A DNA stretch of 64,000 nt from an uncultured bacterium (GTDB lineage: Bacteria; Bacteroidota; Bacteroidia; CAILMK01): assembly GCA_903829945.1 (NCBI GenBank), contig CAIKRV010000066.1, forward strand, positions 1 through 64,000. The letters are read 5' to 3'. Of this stretch, positions 1-9,962 are shown one piece after another. The translations under genes and the position numbers were made by a program. The notes under the pieces were generated by a model. It had not been told where the DNA came from. It did not search any database and saw nothing but the letters and a program-made list of their open reading frames with translations. How positions within the stretch are numbered: position 1 is the first letter of the stretch; every line of letters starts with the position of its first letter.

Positions 1-13
1 AAATAATAATTAA

Positions 14-56
14 AAAAAATAAGGAGAACTTAATAATTTGGTTCTCCTTATTTTTT
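14..56. terminator. Bidirectional intrinsic terminator hairpin downstream of the S9 peptidase gene
   Basis: AAAAAATAAGGAGAAC (14-29) pairs perfectly with GTTCTCCTTATTTTTT (41-56), flanked by A/T tracts. Confidence 0.8.
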
Positions 57-75
57 AGGCATATCCGGCAATTAT

Positions 76-2130
76 TTATTTCAGATATTTATCCAGCCAA
101 TCATAAAATACGCGGTGCCATAATACACTATTTTGAGGTTTACTTACCCAATGATTTTCATCCGGAAAGTATAAAAATCGACTGGGAATATTCATTTGCT
201 GAGCGGCGGTAAATGCTTCCATACCTTGACCAAGTGGCACACGAAAATCTTTTTCATTATGAATTACGAGAATGGGAGCGTCCCAATTTTTTACAAAATT
301 ATGGGGTGAAAATTTAGCGTAGTTTTCAGGATTCTGCCAATAGGAGCCTCTTTGGTCAAAATTTGCAAACCATTGTTCTTCCGTGGTACCATACCAACTG
401 GTAACATTAAACATACCACAATGAGCAATAAATGCCTTAAAACGCTTTTCATGATGGCCAGCCAAATAATAAACGCTATAACCTCCAAAACTAGCGCCAA
501 CACATCCCATTTTGTCCTTATTTACATATGATTCTTTGGAAACATCATCTATGGCACTTAAATAATCCTTCATACAAGCCCCGCCATAATCACCAGATAT
601 TTCATCATTCCATGCCTGGCCAAAACCCGGTAATCCTCTACGATTAGGTGCTACAACTATATATCCATTGGCAGCCATCAATTGAAAATTCCAACGAGCA
701 GACCAAAATTGACTAACCATACCTTGTGGACCACCTTGGCAATATAATAAGGTTGGGTATTTTTTTGATTTGTCAAATCCCGGAGGATAAATAACCCAAA
801 CTAACATATCCTTACCATCATAAGTTTTCACCATTCTTTTTTCAACTTTTCCCCAAGAAATAGAATTATGCAAATCTTTATTTACAAAAGTTATTTGAGT
901 TTCTATTCCTCTATCGTCAACACTGAATAATTCTGTAGGGTTAGAAAAATCCACTCTACTTCCAAGAATATAATTTTGTTTGCCCTTTACCCCAACTTCA
1001 ATGGCATTATAATCATGCCAATCCTTTGTAATCTGTTTAAAATTGTTCGTTTTAAATGAATAACAAAAAATTTGATTTGCGCCTTGATAAGGCGAGATAA
1101 AATAAATCATATTCCCGTCAGCTGTCCAAGAAAAACCCTCAGTAGTAATGTCAATATTAGCAGTGAGGTCTTTTGCAGTTTTAGTTTTAAAATCATAACA
1201 CATTAATCGATTTTTATCAGCTTCAAAACCCGGTGTTTTCATAGAATGATATACCAATTTGCTACCATCCGGACTAAATTGCGGATCTTGATCATAACCC
1301 AAGTTATCCGATGTAATATTATTTGTTTTACCAGTGGCCAAATCATATAAATAAATATCTGAATTGGTGCTATTAGCATAAGCGGTTCCAGTCAATTTTC
1401 GTGAAGTATAAGCGATCCATTTGCCATCGGGGCTCCAAGCTAATTGATCCTCTCCACCCATGGGCTTTACAGGTGCATCATAAGGTTCATTACTCATTAT
1501 ATCAATAGCCTCTGAAGAAACTTTTGCATCAGAATAGTTTGCATAAAAGACATGCGTATATGAACCATCGCTCCATGTATCCCAATGGCGATACATCAAT
1601 CCGTCAAAAATTCTTCCACTTGTTTTATCCAAGTCATGAAATAGCTTTTCCGGACGTAGGTTATCTATTTGGACATCCTGAGTAAATAAAACGTGTTTCA
1701 TGTCCGGAGCATATTTTACATTATCCATACCACCCTTGATGGAACTAATCTTTATTTTCATGGTGCCATTCATCTCCATTTCCCAAAGTTGGTGTTCACC
1801 TCCCTGGGTAGAATAATATGCAATTTTCTTTCCATCAGGTCTCCAGAAAGGGCCGGAAGCAGAATCTGCAGGTCCGGCAATCAGTTTTGGATTCATTCCT
1901 GAAGAATTCATTAAATAAATACTTGTGGTACTTTTATTTTCTTTCAAATTAGGCGTTCTAACTGAATAAACTATCCAATTGCCATCAGGGGATAAATGTG
2001 CATCGCCTACCCTGCCCATTTGCCATATCAACTCAGGACTAAGGTTTTGTTGTGCAATTAATGGGAAAGCATAAAATGCTAAAGTTAAAAGTAAAGCTAG
2101 TTTCTTCATTCTATTAAATAAATAATTCAT
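76..2130 (-). CDS. S9 family peptidase (prolyl oligopeptidase-type, N-terminal WD40-like TolB beta-propeller), secreted
   Basis: 684 aa ORF; signal peptide (MKKLALLLTLAFYAFPLIAQ); propeller repeats 'SPDGKWIAYTS', 'FSPDGSKLVYHS'; catalytic GASFGGY and C-terminal ENHW. True start is probably the internal Met at MKKLALL. Confidence 0.93.
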   Translation of the reverse strand: MNYLFNRMKKLALLLTLAFYAFPLIAQQNLSPELIWQMGRVGDAHLSPDGNWIVYSVRTPNLKENKSTTSIYLMNSSGMNPKLIAGPADSASGPFWRPDGKKIAYYSTQGGEHQLWEMEMNGTMKIKISSIKGGMDNVKYAPDMKHVLFTQDVQIDNLRPEKLFHDLDKTSGRIFDGLMYRHWDTWSDGSYTHVFYANYSDAKVSSEAIDIMSNEPYDAPVKPMGGEDQLAWSPDGKWIAYTSRKLTGTAYANSTNSDIYLYDLATGKTNNITSDNLGYDQDPQFSPDGSKLVYHSMKTPGFEADKNRLMCYDFKTKTAKDLTANIDITTEGFSWTADGNMIYFISPYQGANQIFCYSFKTNNFKQITKDWHDYNAIEVGVKGKQNYILGSRVDFSNPTELFSVDDRGIETQITFVNKDLHNSISWGKVEKRMVKTYDGKDMLVWVIYPPGFDKSKKYPTLLYCQGGPQGMVSQFWSARWNFQLMAANGYIVVAPNRRGLPGFGQAWNDEISGDYGGACMKDYLSAIDDVSKESYVNKDKMGCVGASFGGYSVYYLAGHHEKRFKAFIAHCGMFNVTSWYGTTEEQWFANFDQRGSYWQNPENYAKFSPHNFVKNWDAPILVIHNEKDFRVPLGQGMEAFTAAQQMNIPSRFLYFPDENHWVSKPQNSVLWHRVFYDWLDKYLK

Positions 2131-2193
2131 GCAAAGCTAATAAAGGCAATTGTAATTTCGTAATTTTGTATTATAATCCGTATGAGGCAGTAA

Positions 2194-2580
2194 ATGGAAA
2201 CTCCGAAAGAGGATATTTGGCAAACTGAAGAGCTCAATAACATCAAAAACCGTGTTAATGAGTATATTAATACCAGACTACAAATTTGGAAATTATCAAT
2301 TATTGAAAGTGCTGCCAAAATTATCGGAGCCTTAATTTTAGCAATTCTGCTTTTTTGTATTTTACTTACCGGACTAATCTTTGTATCAGCTGCCGCCGCT
2401 ATATATCTTGGACATATTATAGGGTCTCCGGCTTTAGGTTTCTTAATAATTTCATTAGTTTATCTTGTATTAGCTTGGGGCCTCTATTCCTATCGAAAGA
2501 TAATAATTATTGATCCATTAATTCGCTTAATTTCAGGAATCATGAATTCCGATAATGACTATGAAGACACCCATCAATAA
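2194..2580 (+). CDS. Phage-holin-superfamily-like (DUF1469-type) two-TM inner-membrane protein
   Basis: 128 aa; amphipathic N-terminus followed by two hydrophobic segments, typical of the family. Confidence 0.55.
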   Translation: METPKEDIWQTEELNNIKNRVNEYINTRLQIWKLSIIESAAKIIGALILAILLFCILLTGLIFVSAAAAIYLGHIIGSPALGFLIISLVYLVLAWGLYSYRKIIIIDPLIRLISGIMNSDNDYEDTHQ

Positions 2581-2920
2581 TTTAGACTCACTTAAAGCTG
2601 AAAGGGCGCGTTTACATGCGAAAAAATTAGCATTAGAAACCTCATTAAAAAACGATGTTACTTTTATTAAAGAACAATATTTGAGTACAAGTATTGTGAG
2701 TAAAGTGGCAGCAAGTATGGTTCCGGCATCTATCCGACATTCAAAATGGATAAATAACCCCATTAATTATATTGCAAAATTAATTACTCCTGCAAAAGAA
2801 GAAGTAGTACATACCGGTGCAGACAATAGCAAAGGTGATAAGATTAGAAACATGGTTCTGGCAATTGCACAAACTGCAGCACCGGTCCTAATTAGTACTT
2901 TACTAAAAAGAAGGAAATAA
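2555..2920 (+). CDS. Hypothetical protein, overlapping and probably co-translated with the upstream membrane protein
   Basis: 121 aa ORF overlapping the preceding ORF by 26 bp in another frame. Confidence 0.5.
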   Translation: MTMKTPINNLDSLKAERARLHAKKLALETSLKNDVTFIKEQYLSTSIVSKVAASMVPASIRHSKWINNPINYIAKLITPAKEEVVHTGADNSKGDKIRNMVLAIAQTAAPVLISTLLKRRK

Positions 2921-2932
2921 AAAATTAGATAA

Positions 2933-3843
2933 TTATTTCCTAAGATTTTTTAGTTCACGAAATAATTCAAGTTCTCGTTCAGTTAAGTTTTGCGGTAATT
3001 CAATCTCAAGGCGTAAATATAAATCCCCGTATGAATTTTCCTTTTCATAATATGGGAATCCCTTATTTTTCAAACGTAATGTTGCTCCATTTTGACTACC
3101 CATTGGGATTTTCATTTTAATGGTACCGGAAAGAGTTTCAATATTCATTTCCCCACCAAGTAAAGCAGTATATAAAGGTACTTTTACATCCTTATAAATA
3201 TTCACGCCTTCGCGCTTAATCTCAAGCTGTGGAAGAATATGAACAATAATCATAATATCTCCATTAGGCCCTCCATTAATTCCTGATCCTCCTTTCCCTT
3301 TTAATCTTAAGGTTTGGCCATCTTCAACACCGGGTTTAATTTTAATTTTTAATTGTTGCCCGCTAACATTTAAAATTCGTTCAGTGCCAGTATATGCTTC
3401 ATTTAGAGTGAGTTCTAAATCTGCTTTAAAATCTTGACCTTTTCTGGAAAAACGATTATTCCCTTTGCGACCTTGTGAGGCACCGAAAATATTCTAAAAA
3501 AATCGGAAAAATGGCTTCCGCCAAACATTTCATCCTCCTCGTCACCTGCATAACCTTGACGAGACTGAGCATATTTACCCCAATCAAAACCACCTTGTTG
3601 TGCTCCTGCTTGTTCATACTTTTGCCAATCTGAACCTAAAGTATCGTACTTCTTCCTTTTTTCCGGATCTTCTAGCACTTCATAGGCCTCACTTATTTCT
3701 TTAAATTTATCTTCCGCAGCCTTGTTATTAGGGTTAGCATCCGGATGATACTGTTTAGCAAGTTTCCGATAAGCTTTACGGATCTCATCAGCACTTGCAT
3801 TTTTTGAAACACCTAATGTTTTATAATAATCTTTAAATTCCAC
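2933..3843 (-). pseudogene. DnaJ/CbpA-type J-domain co-chaperone interrupted by one frameshift near 3491-3495
   Basis: ORF 3415-3843 carries a J-domain ([31 protein letters not shown]). The other frame reads [69 protein letters not shown]..., continuous with ORF 2933-3253 (DnaJ C-terminal domain). No zinc-finger region. Confidence 0.85.
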
Positions 3844-3913
3844 TTTTTTCCATTTTTAACATGCTACAATTTTGAACTTAAAATAGTTTTCATTTTTCCT
3901 TAAAAATTAAAAA

Positions 3914-3931
3914 GGCCTTCAATTGAAGGCC
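3914..3931 (-). terminator. Intrinsic terminator of the CotH-like gene
   Basis: Palindrome GGCCTTCAATTGAAGGCC; on the minus strand followed by TTTTTAATTTTT. Confidence 0.75.
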
Positions 3932-3939
3932 CATTTAAT

Positions 3940-6657
3940 TTATTTTATTAAAATCAGTTTTGCATTACTAAAACTTCTATCCGTTTGTAATTTTAAGGTA
4001 TAAATTCCGGAAGGGTAATCTTCTAAATGTATCATACTATTCCAACCATTATATACATCAAAATGAAATTGTGATATTTCTCTGCCGGTAGCATCGAGCA
4101 AGGTAAGCATAGCACGATTGGCATATTTTAAATGCACCTGCACATTAAATAATCCATTGCCCGGATTTGGATAAATACTGATATTAGCATCAGGATTTAA
4201 GGCCGGATAAATTCCGGAACTGGTATCTTTATTGACAGTGATGACACGTCCAATAATATTACTTTTATTTTTACTTTGGTCTTCTGCCTGATAGGTAACC
4301 GTAAACACCCCAATCATACTAGTATTTATATAAGAACCTCCTATTAAAATTATTGGCTTTTTGTCATAATTATCAGTGACAATATAGCCAGGGTCCACAT
4401 ATACACTATCCTGAAAAACGCTTACGCTATCTTTACCTAATCGAGTAATTCTAGGCGCAATGCTATCAATCACATTGATTATTCTCCTTATTGAATCTGA
4501 ATTTCCTGAATGATCCTTACCAATATACCAAATGCTAAAAATTCCTATACTATCAGTTGTATAGTTTTTCAAATTACTATGTATACTGAGCTGTGGAATG
4601 GTATCGTAATTATCTTTAATATTCACGGAAGAATCAGAATAAGTTGCAAACACTTCCAAGGTAACTGTATCCTTACCTTTCAAAGTTAAAAGCGGAGCAA
4701 TTGTATCTACCACCTTAATGACCCTCAATACAGAATCTTTATTGAATGATTGGTCCTCCTCTTTGTACCATAAATAATAGTACCCTAGCGAATCCGGAAT
4801 ATTATTTTTGAAGTTAAAATTACCGTAGGTACTTAATAAAGGAGAAGGATCATAATTATCACTTATAACTAAATTGTTTTCCTTGTATGGAGTATTCACT
4901 TCAACCAATGCAGTGTCGCCTACACCAAATGAAATTATTGGAGCTATGGTATCCACCACATGAATAACACGGTCAATATTTGTCCTATTACCGGCTTTAT
5001 CACTTAAGAAGTAGGAATAGTAATAATATCCTAAAGTAGATGAATCTAAGGAATTACCTTGAATAATTTTAACATTAGAATCACCATAGTTATCATGATA
5101 AATAATACCTGAATCAATATAGTGCGTATTAACTTCCAAAAGTACGGTGTCCTTCCATCGCAATTTCACAGTAGGCGGATCAATATCCCTCCGGCAAGTA
5201 CCGGGTAAATATTTATCTAGCCATGCAAAACGACGATGAATAAAGCCCTTCATTGTATCGCATTCTTGTTTGAAATTCTTAGCTAAGAAAACTTGTGCAT
5301 TCCAAAATGAGGTACCAAAAACCGGCCACCTCGTAAAATTTCTTTTCACTGCACCGGTATGGGTTTTTGTTATTGGGCCATCCAAAAGTAAAACAGCATT
5401 GCTATCTATCCACCTATCCATGCTAGAATCACTGGCAAAACTTCTACGATAAATGGTCCAATTACATTTCAATTCACTCATCCAAAGTGAATCTCCGGGG
5501 CCATAATTCAAACTTGATAATTTGCTCTTTTTCAAACCTGGTGGCTTATTACCCATTAACTTAAACCACCAAAACGAAGCTTGAGTACTACCTGAAGATG
5601 CATCACCCGCGCAATATTCGTAACCTGAAAATAAATTTGCTTCGTAAAAACCTGCATTATACCAAGTAATATCAAAATCCCAAACCGGGCCGCAATGTAT
5701 TCTCCTATCACGACTATTCCTATCTTTCCACATAAAAAAACTTGCACGGTAATCATCCAAATTCTTACTCATTTCTTGGGTTAAGAAATAATCTCCAATA
5801 GATTTCATATCACCAAATCTCCTCCAATTGGTATCTGGGGGATTGGTGGCCTTTTTATTATATAAAATTGATTCAAAACTATCAAAATATGCCTTGATGT
5901 ATTTTTGTTGAGCAGCTACAGGTGCTCCCGGATCATCATATCCAAATAGTTGATATGATCCATCTATTGGTTTGGGATATTTTGAATCCCAACCAACTGT
6001 ACTATTCCAATCTGTTTTAATAATATATCCCCCAGTCAATGCATCTCCACTTACATCAGTAGGGTTTAATTTTTGGATATTAATACGCGTTGCTCCTCTT
6101 TTTGCCTTTTCAATAACAGTATAAACGCCTCTGTAATCCCCATTATACATAATTTCTACATGTTTAAATCGTGGGCTATAATTACCCATACTTTGAAATA
6201 CATGTTGACTCAATGCATTTCGCATCAAGCTACGGTCCATATAATTGGCAATAAAATCCCAATCATGTTCTTTGGGCAATCCAATAAAAGTTCTATCGGC
6301 TACGGTCCAAGTGGAATCTTCCGCTTGCATAGCATATGATTTTTTATCAAAGGATAATGAACTTGCCCCATGTAATTTTATTGAACAATAACCACGAAAC
6401 TTTGCTGAATCCTTTACATGGTTAAATTTACCGGGTCCATTATCAATTACCCACATATAACATTGCACATATGAGGAATATGCAGTATCAATATCTTGCG
6501 TTTTAACTTTAGTCTTTAAAATAATGATTGGCAAATTCGAACTATCTAATTTTACCGAAGTTGCACTGCAATATTGTGTTCCAAAAAGAATCACAATAAA
6601 AAGAAGTATTAATGGACGAAATGGCATGTTTGTATGTTTTGTTTTGGTATTTGGCAA
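3940..6657 (-). CDS. Secreted CotH kinase-like protein with four DUF5011/HYR-like Ig repeats and a T9SS type-A sorting domain (copy 1)
   Basis: 905 aa; signal peptide; YRGVYTVIEKAKR, GGYIIKTDW and GPVWDFDITW motifs; four repeats of the form DTIAPxI..GKDTV.LEV..Y.D...DNYD; C-terminal 'ISIYPNPGNGLFNVQV...GIYTLKLQTD...KLILIK'. Confidence 0.88.
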   Translation of the reverse strand: MPNTKTKHTNMPFRPLILLFIVILFGTQYCSATSVKLDSSNLPIIILKTKVKTQDIDTAYSSYVQCYMWVIDNGPGKFNHVKDSAKFRGYCSIKLHGASSLSFDKKSYAMQAEDSTWTVADRTFIGLPKEHDWDFIANYMDRSLMRNALSQHVFQSMGNYSPRFKHVEIMYNGDYRGVYTVIEKAKRGATRINIQKLNPTDVSGDALTGGYIIKTDWNSTVGWDSKYPKPIDGSYQLFGYDDPGAPVAAQQKYIKAYFDSFESILYNKKATNPPDTNWRRFGDMKSIGDYFLTQEMSKNLDDYRASFFMWKDRNSRDRRIHCGPVWDFDITWYNAGFYEANLFSGYEYCAGDASSGSTQASFWWFKLMGNKPPGLKKSKLSSLNYGPGDSLWMSELKCNWTIYRRSFASDSSMDRWIDSNAVLLLDGPITKTHTGAVKRNFTRWPVFGTSFWNAQVFLAKNFKQECDTMKGFIHRRFAWLDKYLPGTCRRDIDPPTVKLRWKDTVLLEVNTHYIDSGIIYHDNYGDSNVKIIQGNSLDSSTLGYYYYSYFLSDKAGNRTNIDRVIHVVDTIAPIISFGVGDTALVEVNTPYKENNLVISDNYDPSPLLSTYGNFNFKNNIPDSLGYYYLWYKEEDQSFNKDSVLRVIKVVDTIAPLLTLKGKDTVTLEVFATYSDSSVNIKDNYDTIPQLSIHSNLKNYTTDSIGIFSIWYIGKDHSGNSDSIRRIINVIDSIAPRITRLGKDSVSVFQDSVYVDPGYIVTDNYDKKPIILIGGSYINTSMIGVFTVTYQAEDQSKNKSNIIGRVITVNKDTSSGIYPALNPDANISIYPNPGNGLFNVQVHLKYANRAMLTLLDATGREISQFHFDVYNGWNSMIHLEDYPSGIYTLKLQTDRSFSNAKLILIK

Positions 6658-6668
6658 TTTTAATCTAA

Positions 6669-9600
6669 TTATTTAGTCAATATAAGCTTTGAATTTACAC
6701 TTATATTTTTTGCAGTTAATTTGAGTGTATAGACCCCGGAATTTAATTGTTCCATATGTAAAATTTTAGTTATACCGTTTTCAACGGTGCAGGTAAATTG
6801 GGGATAAATTCTTCCCAAATCATCATACAAGCTAAGTATTGCTTTTTCATCTTTCTTTAAAGCAACTGAAACATTAAATATCCCTGAACCCGGATTTGGA
6901 TAAATATTTAAATATGAATTCCCGGAATTCGGCTCAGAAATTCCTACGCCTTGCTTGATATTAATAATTCTACTAACATAAGTACTTTTATTTCCTGATT
7001 GGTCAGTTGCAGAAAAATCAATGGTATAAATTCCGGCGAGCGATGTATTAATAAAAGTACCCGAGGTATCTACTCTCGGATGTTTATCATAGTTATCTTT
7101 TACAACGTATCCAGTATCAACATACACATCGTTGGTATGAATAAAAACACTATCAGGGCCAAGAAGTGATATACTTGGCGGTATGGTATCTATTACTTGT
7201 ATTGTACGAGCAACTGAGTCTTTATTTCCGGAGTGGTCCATTGCTTTATACCAAAGCGTAAAGAAGCCCAAACTATCTGTTTTGAAATTTTTTAAATTGC
7301 CAAAGTGTGATAAAATTGGGTATTTATCATAGTTATCACGGACAGTAATATCAGAATCATTATATTTATTATACACCTCAATTTTTACGGTGTCTTTACC
7401 GTTAATTAAAATCTTTGGAGCGGTGGTATCTACAACGTGAATGTATAATAAAGCTGAATCTTTGTTTCCACTTTGATCCATAGCATAAAACCATCGAGTA
7501 AAATAACCTAAAGTATCAGGAATATTATTTTTAAAATTAAATGACCCGCCATACCTAACTATAGGTGATAAATCATAATTATCACTAATTATAACACTGC
7601 CGTCTGTGTATTGAGTATAAACGGAAAGTTTGATTGTATCACCTTTACTAAATAAAATGTTAGGCGCTATCGTATCAATAACTTTAATCACCCGCTGAAT
7701 GCTTACTGAATTTCCTGCCTTATCGTATAGGAAATAAGAATAAACATAATATCCAAGTGTAGAGCTATCCAAATTAGAACCTATTACAACTTTCACATTT
7801 GAATCACCAAAATTATCATGATAAACAATTCCGGTATCCTTATAATGTGTATTTACTTCTAATAATACCGTATCCTTACCGATAAGTTTCACCGTAGGAG
7901 GATCAATATCTCTTCTGCAGGTACCCGGCATAAAACGATCCATCCATTTCATTCTACGATGGAGCCATCCTTTTAAAGAATCAACTTCACCCGTATAGTT
8001 TTTAGTATTGAATGGATTCCCTAAATATAAAGGCCAACCCCATACCGGCCATTCTTTAAAATTTCTAACCTGTGCATCTTTTAATAATACAGCATTGCTA
8101 TCAATCCAATGATCCAAATTTGTTTGGCTTAAAAGTCCGCGACGATGTAAAGTCCATCTACATTTTAATTCATTTTTGAAAGATGTATCACCGGTTCCAT
8201 AATTGTACCAAGCTTTAGTTCCTTTGGGTACCAGCGGGTATTTATTCCCTAACAACTTAAACCACCAAAATTCACCATTACTACCTCCACTATTAAAAAA
8301 CCAACTGCACCAACTTCCCCAATAATCACCCATCGTAATATCAAAATCCCAAACCGGGCCCATATGAATTAACCTATTTCTACTATTTCTATCCTTCCAC
8401 ATATAAGAACTGGCGCGGTAACCATCAATATTCGTCGTTATTTCTTGAGTAAAGAAATAATCCATGAGAGAATATTGGTCCATATAATTTCGCCATGTGG
8501 TACCTAAAGCAGATGAATTCGTTGCTCCATGTAATATCGTTTCAAAGCTATCATAAAATTCATGGATATATTTGGCTTGATTAGAATCAGGCATAGAGGG
8601 ATTATCGTATCTGAAATATGCATGCCATGAGGTATCATCCGGTTTGCCATATTTAGAATACCAGCCCCATGAACCTTTCCAATCTTGTTTAATAATATAG
8701 CCACCGCTTACTGAATCCCCATGATTGCAATTACTGTCCATTTTGACAATATTTACTCTGGTCTTTTTTACTTTTATTTTTTCAATAAACAAATATACAC
8801 CTTGGTACTGCCCATTTAAAATTAACTCCACATGTCTAAAACGTGGAGAATAATTACCCATGGAGGTAAATAAATGTTGAGCAATGGCATTTCGCAATAA
8901 ACTTCTATCTAAATAATTTGCAACCAATGCCCATTCTTGTTCTTTAGGGAAGCCTAAAATTGCGGTATCCTTGGTTGCAAAATTTGAATCTAAGGTATTA
9001 ATGGAATAAGAAAGTTTAGGAAATGACCTCGACCAATTGCCATGCAATTTAATCCCGCAATAAGTTTTAAATTTTAAAGAATCCTTAGCAAAATTCATTT
9101 TCCCCGCGCCGTTGTCTACAACGCAAAATTGACTATTCGTTGGGATATTTCCATTTGGCACTGCCTGTCCAAAAGTATTAATCACACAAATTGGTAAATT
9201 AGAACTATCAATCCTTGCATCGCGATTTGGATTTGTACCCAAGCCTAAACTCCAATTTACTAATATATCCTTTCTACTAGGATTATAATCAAAAACCACC
9301 AAATACCACATCCCTGTATCAACTTGATTTTGATTAATTTGCCTCAAAAAAGACTCTGAAATATAAGACCCCTTATAAGGTGGCTTTCCAAAGTGAATAG
9401 GGGTAAGCGCGGTGTCCGTAAAAAAGGTGCTGTCATAATTTCGATACATCCCACCGTTATAATAGGATATTTGATAATAACCACCTGAAGGAGTATATAA
9501 ATATATGCCAATATCACCGGTATATTGACATTTAATATTTACATTTAAATACTCAAATCCAAAAGAATCACTAGTATATGCCGGCACACCCGTAACATGA

Positions 9601-9725
9601 ATCGGGAACCAATTCCCTTTTGAGAAAGTGTCAATTTTTGATCTAGCACCAACAAAAACAGTAGTACTACCCTGGACATGATAAGTTGCCAATAGGAGAA
9701 GTAAGCTAAATAAATATCTTTTCAT
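6669..9725 (-). CDS. Secreted CotH kinase-like protein with N-terminal P-domain-like region, four DUF5011-like repeats and T9SS sorting domain (copy 2)
   Basis: 1018 aa paralog; YQGVYLFIEKIK, GGYIIKQDWKG, GPVWDFDITM; 'YPNPGSGIFNVSV...KLILTK' CTD; 11 bp from copy 1. Confidence 0.88.
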   Translation of the reverse strand: MKRYLFSLLLLLATYHVQGSTTVFVGARSKIDTFSKGNWFPIHVTGVPAYTSDSFGFEYLNVNIKCQYTGDIGIYLYTPSGGYYQISYYNGGMYRNYDSTFFTDTALTPIHFGKPPYKGSYISESFLRQINQNQVDTGMWYLVVFDYNPSRKDILVNWSLGLGTNPNRDARIDSSNLPICVINTFGQAVPNGNIPTNSQFCVVDNGAGKMNFAKDSLKFKTYCGIKLHGNWSRSFPKLSYSINTLDSNFATKDTAILGFPKEQEWALVANYLDRSLLRNAIAQHLFTSMGNYSPRFRHVELILNGQYQGVYLFIEKIKVKKTRVNIVKMDSNCNHGDSVSGGYIIKQDWKGSWGWYSKYGKPDDTSWHAYFRYDNPSMPDSNQAKYIHEFYDSFETILHGATNSSALGTTWRNYMDQYSLMDYFFTQEITTNIDGYRASSYMWKDRNSRNRLIHMGPVWDFDITMGDYWGSWCSWFFNSGGSNGEFWWFKLLGNKYPLVPKGTKAWYNYGTGDTSFKNELKCRWTLHRRGLLSQTNLDHWIDSNAVLLKDAQVRNFKEWPVWGWPLYLGNPFNTKNYTGEVDSLKGWLHRRMKWMDRFMPGTCRRDIDPPTVKLIGKDTVLLEVNTHYKDTGIVYHDNFGDSNVKVVIGSNLDSSTLGYYVYSYFLYDKAGNSVSIQRVIKVIDTIAPNILFSKGDTIKLSVYTQYTDGSVIISDNYDLSPIVRYGGSFNFKNNIPDTLGYFTRWFYAMDQSGNKDSALLYIHVVDTTAPKILINGKDTVKIEVYNKYNDSDITVRDNYDKYPILSHFGNLKNFKTDSLGFFTLWYKAMDHSGNKDSVARTIQVIDTIPPSISLLGPDSVFIHTNDVYVDTGYVVKDNYDKHPRVDTSGTFINTSLAGIYTIDFSATDQSGNKSTYVSRIINIKQGVGISEPNSGNSYLNIYPNPGSGIFNVSVALKKDEKAILSLYDDLGRIYPQFTCTVENGITKILHMEQLNSGVYTLKLTAKNISVNSKLILTK

Positions 9726-9733
9726 GGTAATTA

Positions 9734-9741
9734 CAAATGTA
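9734..9741 (-). promoter_or_regulatory. Candidate Bacteroidota -7 element TACATTTG (TAnnTTTG)
   Basis: Exact consensus match on the minus strand just upstream of the 6669-9725 gene; leader would be very short and no -33 element was identified. Confidence 0.3.
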
Positions 9742-9913
9742 CCATTTTATTAAATATCATGTTCCCCATATTATCAAATGATTATGAGAATATTCTTTAG
9801 CCCCTTTTAAATTTAAATAGCTAATTTTCTTAAGCTTACATTTGGCTATATGTTATTGTAAGTAAAAAACCGGATTTTATGCTAAAACTATTGGATGATT
9901 AAGGAAATAAATA

Positions 9914-9951
9914 GCTAAGTCCCACCTACTTTAATTAAGGCGGGACTTAGC
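9914..9951 (-). terminator. Intrinsic terminator of CotH-like copy 3
   Basis: GCTAAGTCCC (9914-9923) / GGGACTTAGC (9942-9951), perfect 10-bp stem. Confidence 0.65.
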
Positions 9952-9962
9952 GATTTAATAAT

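Noticed and set aside
5556-5756. Short alternative-frame ORFs within the CotH-like genes (also 8504-8704, 11714-11908, 10117-10386)
   Set aside because: Overlap well-supported long ORFs and occur at matching positions in the paralogs, as expected for frame shadows of duplicated sequence.
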